From positions 22,062,994 through 22,126,993 of the forward strand of contig NC_088864.1 in assembly GCF_032884065.1 (NCBI RefSeq): a stretch of 64,000 nt of DNA. The letters run 5' to 3'. Below are positions 14,066 to 26,716 of this stretch, one piece after another. The notes under the pieces are model-generated. The model was not told where the DNA came from. It worked only from the letters and a program-made list of their open reading frames with translations, and made no database searches. The first letter of the stretch is position 1; each line of letters begins with the position of its first letter. The stretch is from Artemia franciscana (lineage: Eukaryota; Arthropoda; Branchiopoda; Anostraca; Artemiidae). The translations under genes and the position numbers were made by a program.

Positions 14066-14504
14066 AATATAGCTATGTAAAAAACTTAATCAGAAGCCTT
14101 GGACTTTACACGGGTCTGGATGCAATCCACGTTTGAATTTTAAAGAAGGTACTAGGTCTTCCAATTTTCAATCGGATAAGCACTTGAAAAAATTTCAGAA
14201 TTGACTCTGAAAAAAAAAACAACACAAATGACACATTAAAAAATCATTGCTAAACGCTACATGCAACGCAAGTGCGCTGCTTCTCATAAAACTATTCGTT
14301 ATTAATTTAATAAACTTTGTTTTCTTGTATAATCATCCGTAGGACCATTATACCGTTTTAACCGTAGTACGGTATTAACCGTAGTAGCGACATCTGGCCT
14401 AAGCTCTTACTGAGCACTAAGTACATCAAATCTGCTCTCATTGTTTTTGGTGTTTTGTTTTCTTTACTTGCCACTATTACTTCTTCTCGCAAACTTTTCA
14501 AAAA
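14066..14504. other. Unassigned AT-rich interval
   Basis: No gene or recognised repeat. The minus frame 14358-14546 runs into the start of the next PR-like copy and has no motif. Confidence 0.5.
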
Positions 14505-15390
14505 GTTCATCGTAACAAACTGTAAATAAAGAGTGACGAGGCTCAATAGTAACCGAAACTTTTAAAGATGGAATTTTTACACCAATAAATACATAAGAAA
14601 TTTGCTTATTATGCTGATTCCAAAACGTATAAGATTCACAAAGTTGGTGTTACCCATCAAAGGGTACGACCCTGAGAAAATATACCTATATTTGGAAAAG
14701 TCGAAAAATATTAATGAAAATTACATGATCAGATTCAGCACCCAACTGTACATTAGAACCCTGCTCTAGAGGTTTCAAGCTCATATTTGCGAAAATGTGG
14801 AAATTTGTATTTTTGTTTGCCAGATGGTCCAATAAATAGTCCTAGAATATGAAGAGAGTCTCATTCGAAGAGAAATTAAAACTTCTAGTGGCCTTTTTTA
14901 GCGACCAAAAATTTTGGAGGGCAACTTGTCCCCCTCTCATTGCCTGAACTTGCCCAAAATCGTCAAATCAAAATTTGGAGATTGCCATTTATTCAAAATA
15001 GTTGGAAGATCTGATAATTATGCCTTTATATATGACCTCCCACAGCCCCTGAGACAGCCTTTTGTCAATATGTTATAAAATTTGCTCCCTGTTTACTTAG
15101 ATTATTTGTTATTGGGAAGAAGACATACATTTTTTTAGTGGGGGAAGTGAATCTTCTGCTGGGGGATTTTTCACAAGGAGAATTTTCTATGAGGAAGGAG
15201 GATTCTACGGGTTGAGCTTTTCAGGAAAATTTATACATCGTTGGAATTTACATGAATTCCAATTTGATTTTTTTCTTACTTTCTCCTTGCTGACTCAGTT
15301 TTACATATGGAGATATTAAGGATGATTGCCCGAAGTAAATTTTCACTGGGAATGATTGTCTAGAGAATTTATCTGTGGGCCACACAGTTT
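14505..15390 (+). repeat. Strongly diverged PR-family copy, plus orientation
   Basis: Starts with a worn terminal hairpin (GTTCATCGTAACAAACTG) and keeps PR block order: GAGGCTCAATAGTAACCG, TTTGCCAGA, TAGCGACCAAAAATTTTGGAGG, CCCCTCTCATTG, TATGCCTTTATATATGACC, then the G-rich block with GGATTTTTCAC. It is older than most other copies. Confidence 0.65.
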
Positions 15391-15479
15391 TTAAGGATTC
15401 AGCCTTTTTCTTACGTGCTAGTAGGTTAGGTTTGGGGACGGTACCAAGCAAGGTGGATCCTAAAACTAAACTTTCAACC

Positions 15480-16010
15480 GGGGATTTCATGCTTGACTCT
15501 GAACAAGTCCTGTTGCGCAGTAAATACCTGCATCTCTTAGAAAATATTCCCAATTACGTAACAAGCAAAAGTAAACAAACCCTATTACGGAACAAGTACC
15601 TGTCGGAACGGTGGGATATGTGTGTCCTGGAATGTTGGGGTAAAGGGTGTCATGGAATATTGGGAATATTTACAAATGTAATTAACTGTAGCTGGTGCGC
15701 TATAATACTGGGTAGGACCCAGGTGCGCGTAATAACATCTTGAGAGGCTAATAGCTCCTTTTTTACGCCTCGTATGGATGTGCTTAAATAGACTGACCAA
15801 TTACTATGGGGGATCGCCCGTGTCTTTGCTTTTCATTTTCATTTTTACTCGCTTTTAGATTCTCATTACTTCAGTCAACTTACCAATGGCCTTTGTTTTA
15901 GCTGCCCGTGTTGGTGTTATCGGAATTGATTGTCCAGGTTGTCGATTTTCACAGCTCATCACGTTTGATAGTTCGGTGTTGGTACCAAAGTTGTTTTCCA
16001 ACTGTAAATT
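15480..16010 (+). repeat. Dispersed repeat, copy 2 (pair of 7670-8170)
   Basis: Same ordered blocks as the 7.7-kb copy up to about 15815. The block at 15880-15955 is inverted relative to that copy. The 79-codon frame 15886-16125 depends on this block, which reads in the opposite direction with stops in copy 1, so it is not called a gene. Confidence 0.75.
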
Positions 16011-16229
16011 TTTGTTTTTTGGGTCTTCCAACAGACATTATAACATAAAAGTAACTGATGCGTTGGAAACTCAACAATCTTGTTTTTTTCTATGCATCAT
16101 ATCATATGAGAATATGCTTATATGATGTCATACGAAATGCTTATATGATATACTAACATAGCACATGCCGTCATTTTCAAAAACCAAAATTAAGGCTCTT
16201 AGCAAATTTTTTCATATTTCTGACCTGCT

Positions 16230-16560
16230 TAGATCGTTTTTCTTAAGTAAAGTTATTTTTAAGTAAAGGACAAAACTAAAACTTGAAACGAAATGGATTT
16301 ATTTTGTGAGTCCTGCCTCTTCTTCAACCCTCCGCTCCTTACACTAATGTTTTCTATGTGTTCTAAATTTACTTTAGAATCCAATTCAATGTTTTGTGCT
16401 TGAATAGTCGCTCTTAAAGAATTGTGTCAAAAATCCGAATTTTAGCATAAAGACCGGTGAGAGTAAGGGTTGAGGAGGGCACAGAACCCCTCATTATTGA
16501 ACAATTTCTGTTTACTTTAATTTTTATTGTTATCCTTTACTCTCAACTGGGAAAACCTGT
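16230..16560. repeat. PR hairpin remnant
   Basis: Worn palindrome: AGTAAAGGACAAAACTAAAAC and CCTCCGCTCCTTACACTAA on the left, TAGCATAAAGACCGGTGAG and TTTACTCTCAACTGGGAAAA on the right. Confidence 0.55.
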
Positions 16561-19030
16561 TTTTTCTTGTTGTTAACTAAGATAAAAGAAAAATTCTATG
16601 AAATACTTACAACGAAGCCAAACTCCTTAGCAATACAAAGAAACACACAATTATTATGATTGGATTGATTATTAAGCGCAATAATTTCAGAAAAGATATC
16701 TTATTTTCTTTTGTATCCATCACTATCCAACTATAACAACTATTTCTTAGATAAACTTTTCCCAGTATTTTTTAAAACATTTTAAATCGAGAGCAAATAA
16801 GATTCTGTGCCAAAAATGCGATTGGTAAACAAAGGAGCTCACAAAAACAAAAACAAAACAAAAATTATACAAGTAAAACATTTAATGATATAAAATTGTA
16901 CATCCGATGTTTACAAAATGGTTTAAAAGCATTAAAAAGACACTAGTTCAGAGAAGGCCAGAGTTGCCTATTTTAAATTAACAGGGAAATGAATACTTAT
17001 TATTCAAATAATCGACAATCACCTAAGTTCATGGCAGTATTTAAGCAAATTGATAATGTTTTTGCACCAAAAGGCCAAAAATTAATTCAAATAATTTAAT
17101 CCTATTACTTACCAAACTGAACTGGTAATACTTAAAAAGATGCTTCTACGGGATATAATTCTGATTTTAACTTATTTTCGTAACATTAGGATTTACATAT
17201 ATCTGTTTTCAGGCAGAGAGTAGGGGATGGAGACCTTCAGGCCTTTTCCCAATAAAGTCGTCACTGTTTTTTGATTTCCAAACCCCTATGTTTTGCCAGT
17301 TGTCCAAACTCACCCCTCCGGCAGCCCTTTAACCCAAAATGGTCTCAATATTTTTATAAAATCGACACATTTCTTTGCCTAAAATTGAGCTTTGTCTGAA
17401 CTCCCCCTCCCCCATGAAAAATGCCTGCGTTAGTGCCTGGTTGTTTGCTAAATTATTCCTCGTTCCCATTTGCATGGAAATGGATTATCTATGCCTGGCT
17501 AGACGTTTACAGTGTGCCTTATCGTAATTTTTCCTTCCGTAAATCTACTTCTGAAGTTGCAATTTAACTTCATGGCAATCACCAGTAATTACCAACGAAT
17601 TTTTATTTGTGCTAGGTATTTCATATCATCTTGTCTCACCAATATGCCAAAAGAGTATTGATGTATGAAAAAGGGTGTTTGGCCTTCTGGTCGAATTAGT
17701 AAATAAAATATTTTGCAATTTTTATTAAACAGGTGAATTGATGTAAAAACCGTGTGGCACTGCAGTGGATAAACCACCTGCGAAATTTCAGGTAACCCCG
17801 GTTTAGTCCTACCTCCTGGAGAGGGGACGATTCTCAGGGTAAATATAGTCAAGAAACTCAGTTTTGTGCTACTGCGCTGTCTTCAGATGACTTTGTGCTC
17901 TTATGACTTTTTTTTATCATTATATTTGATAAATGAATTCAGAGTGTGTTCCAGAACTTTTTTTTAATCTTAAGACTAATAGCCTTAGCATTAACCTTAG
18001 CCTTATTACCTTAGCAGATAATACCGAATTAGGCCCTGTTCTCAGGCCCTAATACCCAAATTAGGTCCACAAAATGATCAAAGTGCATGCAATGGAGCAA
18101 GTCGGTCTGCACTTCCAGCACTACATACTGCTTATGATTTTCTGTTATCTTGGAAGGGAAACAATGGCAGATAATTCGTTATCCATAAGAAACAAACGCA
18201 CGATTAAAATTAAAGACGGCAAAACTAGAATGACCCACTTCGAATCCTTTTTTGGCTAGTGTGGAACTGGGGTTTGGATTAAGAGATGTAAAAGTTTACA
18301 AAATCCACTAAATTCCTGGTTGGACCACAAGTCAAGCAGAACTAGTGGATGATCAGAACATGGATTTTAATTCACGCATATTTTGTAACTCATACAATTA
18401 AGTCCCTTAGGGTCAACTGTTTTTGATTTTAGTATAATTTTTGTTATACGTATTAAAGGAGACTGAATCTTGGAATACGAACAGATTCACAGAGGCACGC
18501 GCGCATGTGATAATTACATTTTTCAGGGGAAACGGTACAGATTTGACAAAATAGCAAAAGACAGGACACTTTTTTGCTTATCTCAAATAAACACTGAAGA
18601 ATCGTTACAGTTTGGGGGGGTTGGGGCAGGAGTACATCTCCTTGGATATGACTACTCTGATCTTACATCAAAGAGGTAAAAAATATATAGGATCTTTTAA
18701 GTATGGCTTGGACATGCAACATATTTTTTCGCATAACTCTTTCTAGTCACGTGCCAATCCAATAAGTCTTCTTGTAACATATTTTAAAAAAGAAACTCTT
18801 TCGTAATTGTAAAGTTTTCACACTTTTTTTGTCCAATCACGTTTACACATTTTTGTACTAAATAGTGCACGTCATTAAGGTCCTTAGAAGTTCATGAAAG
18901 ATTGTGGAGTATATGCTGAGGCACAAATTTTCATCCCAATCATGAACCCAAATTGAAAAAATTTCTAACTTCCATTTCAGTCGGATCCAGTCCAAAACAG
19001 CCTCATATGAGGCAAATATTATATTAGTGG
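16561..19030. other. Unassigned interval downstream of locus B
   Basis: No gene could be supported. The plus frame 18470-18679 (69 codons) and the minus frame 17589-17852 (87 codons) have ordinary composition but no recognisable domain. The 3' untranslated part of locus B presumably falls just below 19031, but no clear polyadenylation site was chosen. Confidence 0.4.
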
Positions 19031-19166
19031 TTAGTTTGCTGGTATTTCCTTTGTAAATAAGTCTGACAACTTGAATCGGCGTGCATATTCTGGCGACTTG
19101 CGAAACTTTGTGTCTGTCCCGTGTATGTAGTCTAATATTCCAATAAGACCATAGCACTGCGTGAAC
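19031..19166 (-). CDS. FAXDC2-like fatty acid hydroxylase, locus B, last exon
   Basis: Terminal coding exon of a membrane di-iron hydroxylase of the fatty acid hydroxylase/sterol desaturase superfamily. It is preceded by a good acceptor (CCCCCATTTCAG). One base finishes a Lys codon, then 44 codons and TAA. It encodes FTQCYGLIGILDYIHGTDTK and a short basic tail. This aligns without gaps at its start with the last exon of locus A (41134-40978), including the invariant-looking GILDYIHGTD block that follows the HDYHH motif in FAXDC2 proteins. The entry phase matches the donor at 31006, 11.8 kb upstream. The tail (ending EIPAN) is shorter than that of locus A and differs from it. Confidence 0.88.
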
Positions 19167-20017
19167 CTGAAATGGGGGATTTTAAAATTATATAAAAATA
19201 TGGGGATATCTGAAAGAATATTTTTACTTAGCTTGATTTATGTTTTGTCAATATATTGGATGCTACACTCAATGAAAAAAAAATCAGCAGAAACGCCTTT
19301 TAAACGCTTTTTATGTAACTTGGTCTGTTTAGAGGCCAATATAACAAATCTTAAGAAAATAAAAGGAACACTCCAAAAAAAATTTTTTGAGAGAAAATCA
19401 TGCTACTGATTAATCGTTTACAGGTATGCTTTCAATATATTCAAGTAATGCTTTTGCTATTTGATGTTGAATGAAGCGGTAGGTGTTGTTTTGGAATGCA
19501 ATTTAATGTGCAAGATTTGTCTGTGCAAACTATGCATCGTAATTTGCAAAATATCGTCCAGACTAAAAAGTCGAATAAGACTTCAGCCTAACACAAAAAC
19601 TGTAAATTCTAAACCATGATAAAAGAAAGAATGGGATAGTCGAGATACATTTTCTTAGACATTCAAATATGATTTTCTACAGTCCAATCCAACCCAACTT
19701 TGAGTTTTGATTTTTTTAAATTCCATTCCACCTGGTAGCTAGAAAAACAAAATAACTAGTACCTTTTAGTTCACTTGGAGACAAAAGTATTTTTGATATT
19801 TGTTCATTTATTAGTAGTGTTGCTCTATAAGAAAAAAAAAATCAAAAGAAAATTATTTTCTGAACACAATCCTTTGATTGAAGAATATACCATAGGAATT
19901 TAGAATTTACTGTTTCAAATCAATTATAAAATTTGTAGGTTTACAGACCATTTTAAACCACATTTGGCTGGCCACCAGAATTAACTTCAAGGCAAGGGCA
20001 TCTGAATGCACTGGAAG

Positions 20018-20315
20018 CCGCTCATAGTCCATGATAGTAGTATGGCCAAGATAGGTCCAGCAGTGGGACACATGAGGCACTAAAGCCTACCTATAATCGG
20101 GTCATTTACCTACTTAGATGACCATACTACAATAGAGATACATCATTATCGTAATTGAGCCGCCATCTTATTTTAAAATACCTGTCTGAACATGATTAAC
20201 AAAAGAAAGTAGCCGCTTCATTTGATTTTAAATCGGACTAAAATAATTTATGATATAGCATTGAACTTTACATAACAGCATTTATAACATAGGCATAGTG
20301 TAACTGCTTGTACCT
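20018..20315 (+). repeat. Left arm of a ~290-bp inverted repeat pair
   Basis: Matches the reverse complement of 24236-24535. Shared blocks in order: GAGGCACTAAAGC, ATACTAC, AAATACCTGTCTGAAC, TGATTAACAAAAGAAAGT, AATTTATGATATAG and GGCATAGTGTA. Identity is roughly three quarters by eye. Confidence 0.8.
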
Positions 20316-20869
20316 TATTTTCATAGGAACGAGTGCTTATATGAACACTTCTTCATAGTGAACTTATGGTCATCCATGCCCCACCTCCAAGGGCTCCAAT
20401 GAACCCCCCACTACTTTTTGACCCACCTAACCTCCATGTTTGACCCCTCTCCCCCACAAAAGAACTTGGACTTGAACTTTTTTGTGAATTTAAAATTGCT
20501 CGGACCCAATTTTTTTATTTCAGAATGTGGAGACTCAGAATTTTTGGGACTCAGGGCCTGGTAGCGGGTGATTGCAAAAATATATGTATATATTTTAACA
20601 AGGGAGATAGGGGGATGAAAGGAGAAGTAGAAAGTATGAGTTAGGGGATATGGCGGTGTGTAAGTGAGGGCTACGTATATCTTTTTTTTATCTTCGTTGC
20701 TTATCAATCTGTTTTCGTTGTTAGTAGCTGATAAGAAATTTTAGCTGTCAGACTTTTGAACACTTTGATTAAGCCGATTCTATCATTTCCCCCTCCCATC
20801 AATTTGGAGTAAACCCTCTTTATGCGCTTGACTAGATTTAGGCCCAATGGGATTTTTTAAGATTTCCTA

Positions 20870-22510
20870 GAAAGTTCATGGGTAGAGTTTTATTTTTCTT
20901 AATGACATTGTAATACAACGACAAAGAACGACTATTGAATGCATCGTTGTTTACGATGAAAGGTGAAACCAAGACCAGAATATTTTTGAGTTTTTTTTTC
21001 ACAAGAAAGAGTTTATTTATCTTAATTATATGCTAATGTAATGGGAAGGAATGGGTAGGGAATGCCTCTCTGTTTATGCTAAGAGGTGAATCAGAGATCA
21101 GAGGATTTTTTATATTTTTCATCGGCTAGAGTTTTATTTTTCCTAATGACATTCTAATGCAATGGGAAAGAGCGAATATTTAATACATCATTGCTTATGC
21201 TAAGAGGTAAAACCAAGACCAGAGGAATTTTGAGATTTTTCATTGGCCAGAGTTGTATTTTTCTTAATGACAATCTAATACCATGGAAAAGAACGACAAT
21301 TAAATACTTCACTGATTCGTTTTCGATTTTTAGCAATTTTGTTGGCAATATAGATTGAACATGAATATTTAAGTGGGACAATGCGTGCGTCAACCAAATT
21401 TAAACGTTATGGCATTTTCCTAAAATTCATTTTGACTCCATTTTTCGATTTTTATCAATTTGGTGTGCAAAACAGATTGAACTTGAATATTCAAGTCTAT
21501 TTTTGGAAAATGTTTCAGAAATCTGAAAGTAAGCAAATTCAGTCCTAATGTTTTCAGGCTTAGGGTTTATTAGATCGTAAGTTGAAAATAAAGGAAGTCC
21601 TGGAAAATATCTTTTTAGTAGGTTTTCCTCTGGTTTTATATAGCAGGACTTCCTCAGAGTGCAAAAAAAAAAAATTGCCCCTACCCACTTCCCCCGCTAA
21701 ACTTACGAGAATCCAAGATATCTACGATATCTTCACTAAATTCTATAAATTTTGTGTCTTTGAAACGCTTCAGAAATCTGAAATTAATAAATTCATTCCC
21801 TCTGCTTTTGGTCCTAGGCTATAGTAGATCCTGAATTTAAAACAAATCCAATCTTTGAAAACACCTTTTATGAAGTTTTTCTTCAGATTTGATAAAACGA
21901 TATTTCCACAGAGTGCTAAAAGAAATAAAGTATTGAGAATTCCCACTACCCCCCCCCCCCCCCAAAAAAAAAAATACAAAAGACATAAATGGCATCAAAA
22001 TGAACTTTGGAAAAGGATATAAAGCTGAAATTCTCACTTAAATATTCAAAATCAATCTGTATTGCACACAAAATAGCTTAAAATTGAAAATAGATCAGTG
22101 AAATATTCAATTGACCTTCTTTCTCATGGTATTAGAAGTAGATTAAGAAAAATAAATTCTGGCCTATTTAAATCTCAAAAAACCACTGACTAAATTCTCA
22201 CATGAATATTCAAAATCAATCTGTATTGCACACAAAATAGCTTAAAATTGAAAATAGATCAGTGAAATATTCAATTGACCTTCTTTCTCATGGTATTAGA
22301 AGTAGATTAAGAAAAATAAATTCTGGCCTATTTAAATCTCAAAAAACCACTGACACCTTCACCCTTAGCGCAAACATCTCTGAAATCCTTCACGTTTTAG
22401 CGTAAACAACGACAAATTGATTAGTCGTTGTTTCGCATTGCATTAGATTGTCATTAAGAAAAATAAACTCCGGCCTATCAAAAATTTTAAAAATCCTCTT
22501 GTCCTGGTTT
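20870..22510. repeat. Complex palindrome with ~120-bp tandem units
   Basis: Left half holds four tandem units of about 120 bp beginning near 20887, 21008, 21128 and 21248, each with AGAGTTTTATTTTTCTTAATG-like sequence, AATGGGAAAGA and GCTAAGAGGTGAA. The right half (about 22031-22500) carries the same unit in reverse orientation. The centre (21490-22030) is partly poly-C and poly-A. No coding sequence. Confidence 0.75.
22031..22354 (+). repeat. Nearly identical 164-bp tandem duplication
   Basis: Two adjacent copies, period 164 bp by the positions of AATATTCAAAATC (22041 and 22205). They are almost identical through TCTCAAAAAACCACTGAC. This contrasts with the older, diverged units around it and implies a recent duplication, or an assembly duplication. 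Confidence 0.9.
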
Positions 22511-22528
22511 TACATCTTAAAGTATTAA

Positions 22529-24224
22529 ATATGAAAAAAACAAGTTTTTTCAACTGAAAGTAAGGAGCGACATTAAAACTTAAAACGAACAGAAATTACT
22601 TCGTATATGAAAGGGGCTGCTTCCTCATCAACGCTCCGCTCTTTACGCTAAAGTTTGACTCTTTCTCTCAACTCTTCTTTTTAAAATAGTAAAAGACTTT
22701 AGCGTAAAGAGCGGGTCATTGATGAGGAAGTAGCCCCTTTCATATACGAAGTAATTTCTGTTCGTTTTAAGTTTCAATGTCGCACCTTACTTTCAGTTGG
22801 AAAAACTTGTTTTTTTATTTAATTTCTGAACGTTTTTGAATCAACGCATGTTTTGATTTTGGCTTTCCGCAGAGGAATAATTAAAACGAAATTTGCATTT
22901 TGTTTTTTTGGCTAAATGGCTTTCTCATAATTTTGATCGAATGATTTTGAGAAAAAAAGAGAGGGGAAGGAAGCCTAGTTGCCCTCCAATTTTTTGGTTT
23001 ATTAAAAAGGCAACTAGAACTTTGAATTTTTTACGAATCTTTTTATTAGTAAAAATATACGTAACTTATAAATTAGCTTACGTAAAGAATTTTTTATTCT
23101 CATGTTTTTATTACACATATGAGAGGGTTCGCCCCCTCGTCAGTACCTCTCTCTTCACACTAAATCTTAAATTTTGTCCCAATTCATTAAAAATGACCCT
23201 TGAATCACAAAAGCCGTAGAATAAATAGTTGACATTACTAAAAATACTTTAGCGTAAAGAGCGAGGTATTAGCAGGAGGTGAGCCCCTCATATGGGTAAT
23301 AATTTCTGTTCGTTTTAAGTTTTAATGCTGCTCCTTACTTCCAGCTGAAAAAAACTTTTTCATATTTATTTTTTCATTGTTTTTTTTTTAAATAATGCTA
23401 GTAAATCCTGCGCTCCCTTCATGGAAATTTTCTTCCTCCATGACAAATTCCTTGATGGAAAGTTCTCCTAGTATATCCCCCTCTTCTCAACCCCTCCCCC
23501 AACCAAAAAATCCTCCTGAAAACGCCTGTATACTTCCCAATAACCATTACTATATGTAAGCACTGGTCAAAGTTTGTAACTTGTAGCCCCTCCCACGGGA
23601 ACTGTGGAGGAGTAAGTCGTCTCCAAAGACATAGTTATAAGTTTTTTCGACTACTTTGAATAAAATGGCTATCTCAGAATTTTGATCAGTTGACTTTGGG
23701 AGAATAATTAGCGTGGGAGGGGGCCTAGATGCCGTCCAATTTTTTCGGTAACTTAAAAAGGGCACTAGAACTTTTCATTTCCGTTAGAATGAGCTCTCTC
23801 GCAACATTCTAGGACAACTGGGTCGATACGATCACCCCTGGAAAAAAAAAAAAAACAAACAAATAAACACGCATCCGTGATCTGCCTTCTGGCAAAAAAT
23901 ACAAAATTCCACATTTTTGTAGATAAGAGCTTGAAACTTCTACAGTAGGGTTTTCTGATACGCTGAATCTGATGGTGTAATTTTCGTTAATATTCTATGA
24001 CTTTTAGGGGCTGTTTCCCCCTATTTTCTAAAATAACACAAATTTTCTCCGGCTCTTAACTTTTGATTCATAAGACTAAACTTGATGAAACTTATATATT
24101 TAAAATCAGCATTAAAATGCGATTCTTTTGATGTAGCTATCGGTATCAAAATTTCATTTTTTAGAGTTTTGGTTTCTATTGAGCCGGGTCGCTCCTTACT
24201 ATAGTTCGTTACCACGGACTGTTT
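22529..24224 (-). repeat. PR-family copy, minus orientation, near full length
   Basis: Starts with AAAAACAAGTTTTTTCAACTG. First palindrome 22540-22810 (arms ATTGATGAGGAAGTAGCCCC and its near complement), second palindrome core 23150-23270, terminal hairpin 24202-24222. Minor frames 22893-23219, 23550-23765 and 24021-24215 recur broken in other copies and are not genes. Confidence 0.88.
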
Positions 24225-24235
24225 GAACAGAGAAT

Positions 24236-24535
24236 ATTATGATGCAAGCGACTACACTATGCCAATGTTATAGAGGCTGTCATGTGAAGTTCAATACTAT
24301 ATCATAAATTCTATTAGTGCAATTCGAAATGAAATGAAGTGGTTCACTTTCTTTTGTTAATCAAGTTCAGACAGGTATTTGAAAATAAGATACCGGCTGG
24401 ATTACGCCAAAGATGTGCCCCTATCGTAGTATAGTCACCTAAATAGGTCGATGAAACGAATATAGTCAAGCTTTAGTGCCTCAGTGGTCTTACCGCTGTA
24501 CCCATCTTTACCATAATACTCATGGCTGCTTTTAA
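24236..24535 (-). repeat. Right arm of the inverted repeat pair with 20018-20315
   Basis: Reverse-complement partner of the left arm. It begins immediately after the end of the PR copy. The two arms enclose about 4.5 kb. Confidence 0.8.
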
Positions 24536-25263
24536 TTTTTAAAAGGCTAATTTTCGAAATACAGAGCAGAGTCCACAAATATCTGAAAAATTATTTCAGA
24601 TAAACTGGCTTTTAATATTTCCCTCAATAGGTAAAATTCTGAAAAAATTCCATTTATACTAAACCCAAACAAAATTCATAAAAAACAGAATTAGGAGCAA
24701 AGAAAGCTTAATTCACCTACATAAAATAAAAGACAAATTTATAAGGCTTCTAAAAATCTTTTACCGGTTATGAAATAATAAATTTAAATATATGGTTTTA
24801 ATTCTCTGCAAGCTCCAGCAAGCTTAGTTTTCAGTAAACTGCTAGCTTTCCAGAATTCGACAATTAAGGGGCATTATGTCGAGCCAGCTTATAAAGTAGT
24901 TTTCTAACATGCGCTGTATTAACTACAAAAAAACTATTTTTTGTTTGTTTTTGTTTTCAACTTCGTTCTTAACTTTCATCAGAAAACTTTTTTAAGTAAT
25001 TTTTGTTCGCTTTTATGCTTTTAAAATATTCACAATAAAACCTATAGAAAGATCATTGTCCATATTAGGCAAAGAAACTACTGAAGTCAATATGAGTTTT
25101 TGTTAAGAAAAAAAAGGCCATTAAATATAATTTTTACTTCGTATCTTCTTAAACTTTACCTTAAAAAAAAAAATGCAATTTAGTCACATAAATAGTGCAA
25201 ATGGTAAACTATCCTTGGCATCTTCGAGGAGTTTAGTAAAGCAACTAATTATCTATGAAAAAT

Positions 25264-25306
25264 TGTCTTATTTATTATTCTTATTATTATGTCTTATTAT
25301 GATGTC

Positions 25307-25353
<47 letters not shown>

Positions 25354-25515
25354 TATTATTATATAAATTATTATATAATTTATATATAAATTATTATTAT
25401 ATATCAATATTATATAATATCATGAAAAGAGAAATCCCCAATGCAACAGCACAAACACACAAAAAAAAGAAAAAAAAAAAAAAAAAAAGAAAGAGAGAGA
25501 AGCAGAAAAGGAAGA
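25264..25515. repeat. (TTA)n and A/G-rich microsatellites
   Basis: (TTA)n from about 25264 to 25375, then irregular AT sequence, then A-rich sequence with AAAGAAAGAG near 25455-25515. Poly-Y, poly-K and poly-F frames across it are artefacts. Confidence 0.95.
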
Positions 25516-26038
25516 CTGTTTTCCTACATTAGTAATTAATATAGACCAGCACTTGAATGAGGCCTTAACCCTACTCATCCATACAATCACATAGGTCAAA
25601 CAGCATAGCCATACACAATCAACCATAAAGAATAATCCATGGACAGGCAGTTATGTCGTCAATAAGTATAATTCGTCATTTACCAAACAATATAAAAAAT
25701 AATAAAGACAAATAATTCAGAGGCAACAACCCAACACAAGGGCTCATCAGGAGAATACACTGGCCGATATAGGGTTTCGCTACTTTAAATTCTCTACCCA
25801 GCCAAGTGTTGTGGCTACCACAGAATATCCATGGCATCCCCGTGTCAGGTATTACCCCCAAAATACATGCCTATGAAAGAAAAAAAAAACAGCAAATGTA
25901 AAACAACCAAGTAACACCAAAACAAGCTTATCCTGTTAATATATCTCTCTTTTTAGCAACAATAGGTAAACTAAATATAATAAATTTTACCAAATCACAA
26001 ATATTAACACATTGCAAAAACCTGAATGAACTATATAA
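25516..26038. other. Interval between two microsatellite clusters
   Basis: Ordinary-complexity sequence of about 500 bp flanked on both sides by TTA/TA microsatellites, a setting like that of short retroelement copies with microsatellite tails elsewhere in the window. No coding motif or RNA polymerase III box was recognised. Confidence 0.35.
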
Positions 26039-26272
<234 letters not shown>

Positions 26273-26716
26273 TGTCTTATTATGAAATTATTTATACAGA
26301 TTCTAACAATCTGAAGCACATTAAAAGAATTGCAGATGGGTAGTTAATATAATTTATGGGAGCTTATTATATTGTTTTGCAATTTTTCTGTTATAATGCT
26401 TTTAAGAGTTTTTAACTTCTCATACGAAAGAATGCTCTCCTTATTTTTGCTTCTCGGACTTCAAAATTTTAGAGGAAATAGTTATTAGAAACGAAAATTA
26501 CACCATTGGAATCACCATGGTTGAAAACCTCATACAAGTAGTACATTAACACTCTCCTACCTTTAACAACAAGAAAGATCACTTTTTGCATGAAAAGCAC
26601 TAAAATGCATCCTTGGTTTCATTAAAAAAAAAAAAATTTCGCCACTAGTGGGGCGCTAAAAAGTAAATATTCATTTCGTAGAAAAACTGTATAAAGGAGA
26701 ATTCGAGCCTAAGTAT

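Noticed and set aside
15886-16125. 79-codon frame beginning MAFVLAARVGVIG
   Set aside because: The same block in the 7.7-kb repeat copy is inverted and reads with stops, so coding is unlikely.
18470-18679. 69-codon frame with GKRYRFDKIAKDRTLFCL, considered as a zinc-finger fragment
   Set aside because: The cysteine/histidine spacing does not match a known finger, and no neighbouring coding sequence supports it.
22893-23219. 108-codon frame, with a similar minus frame at 27771-28043
   Set aside because: Both are PR-family sequence and are broken differently in the copies at 36.6, 39.2 and 51.9 kb.
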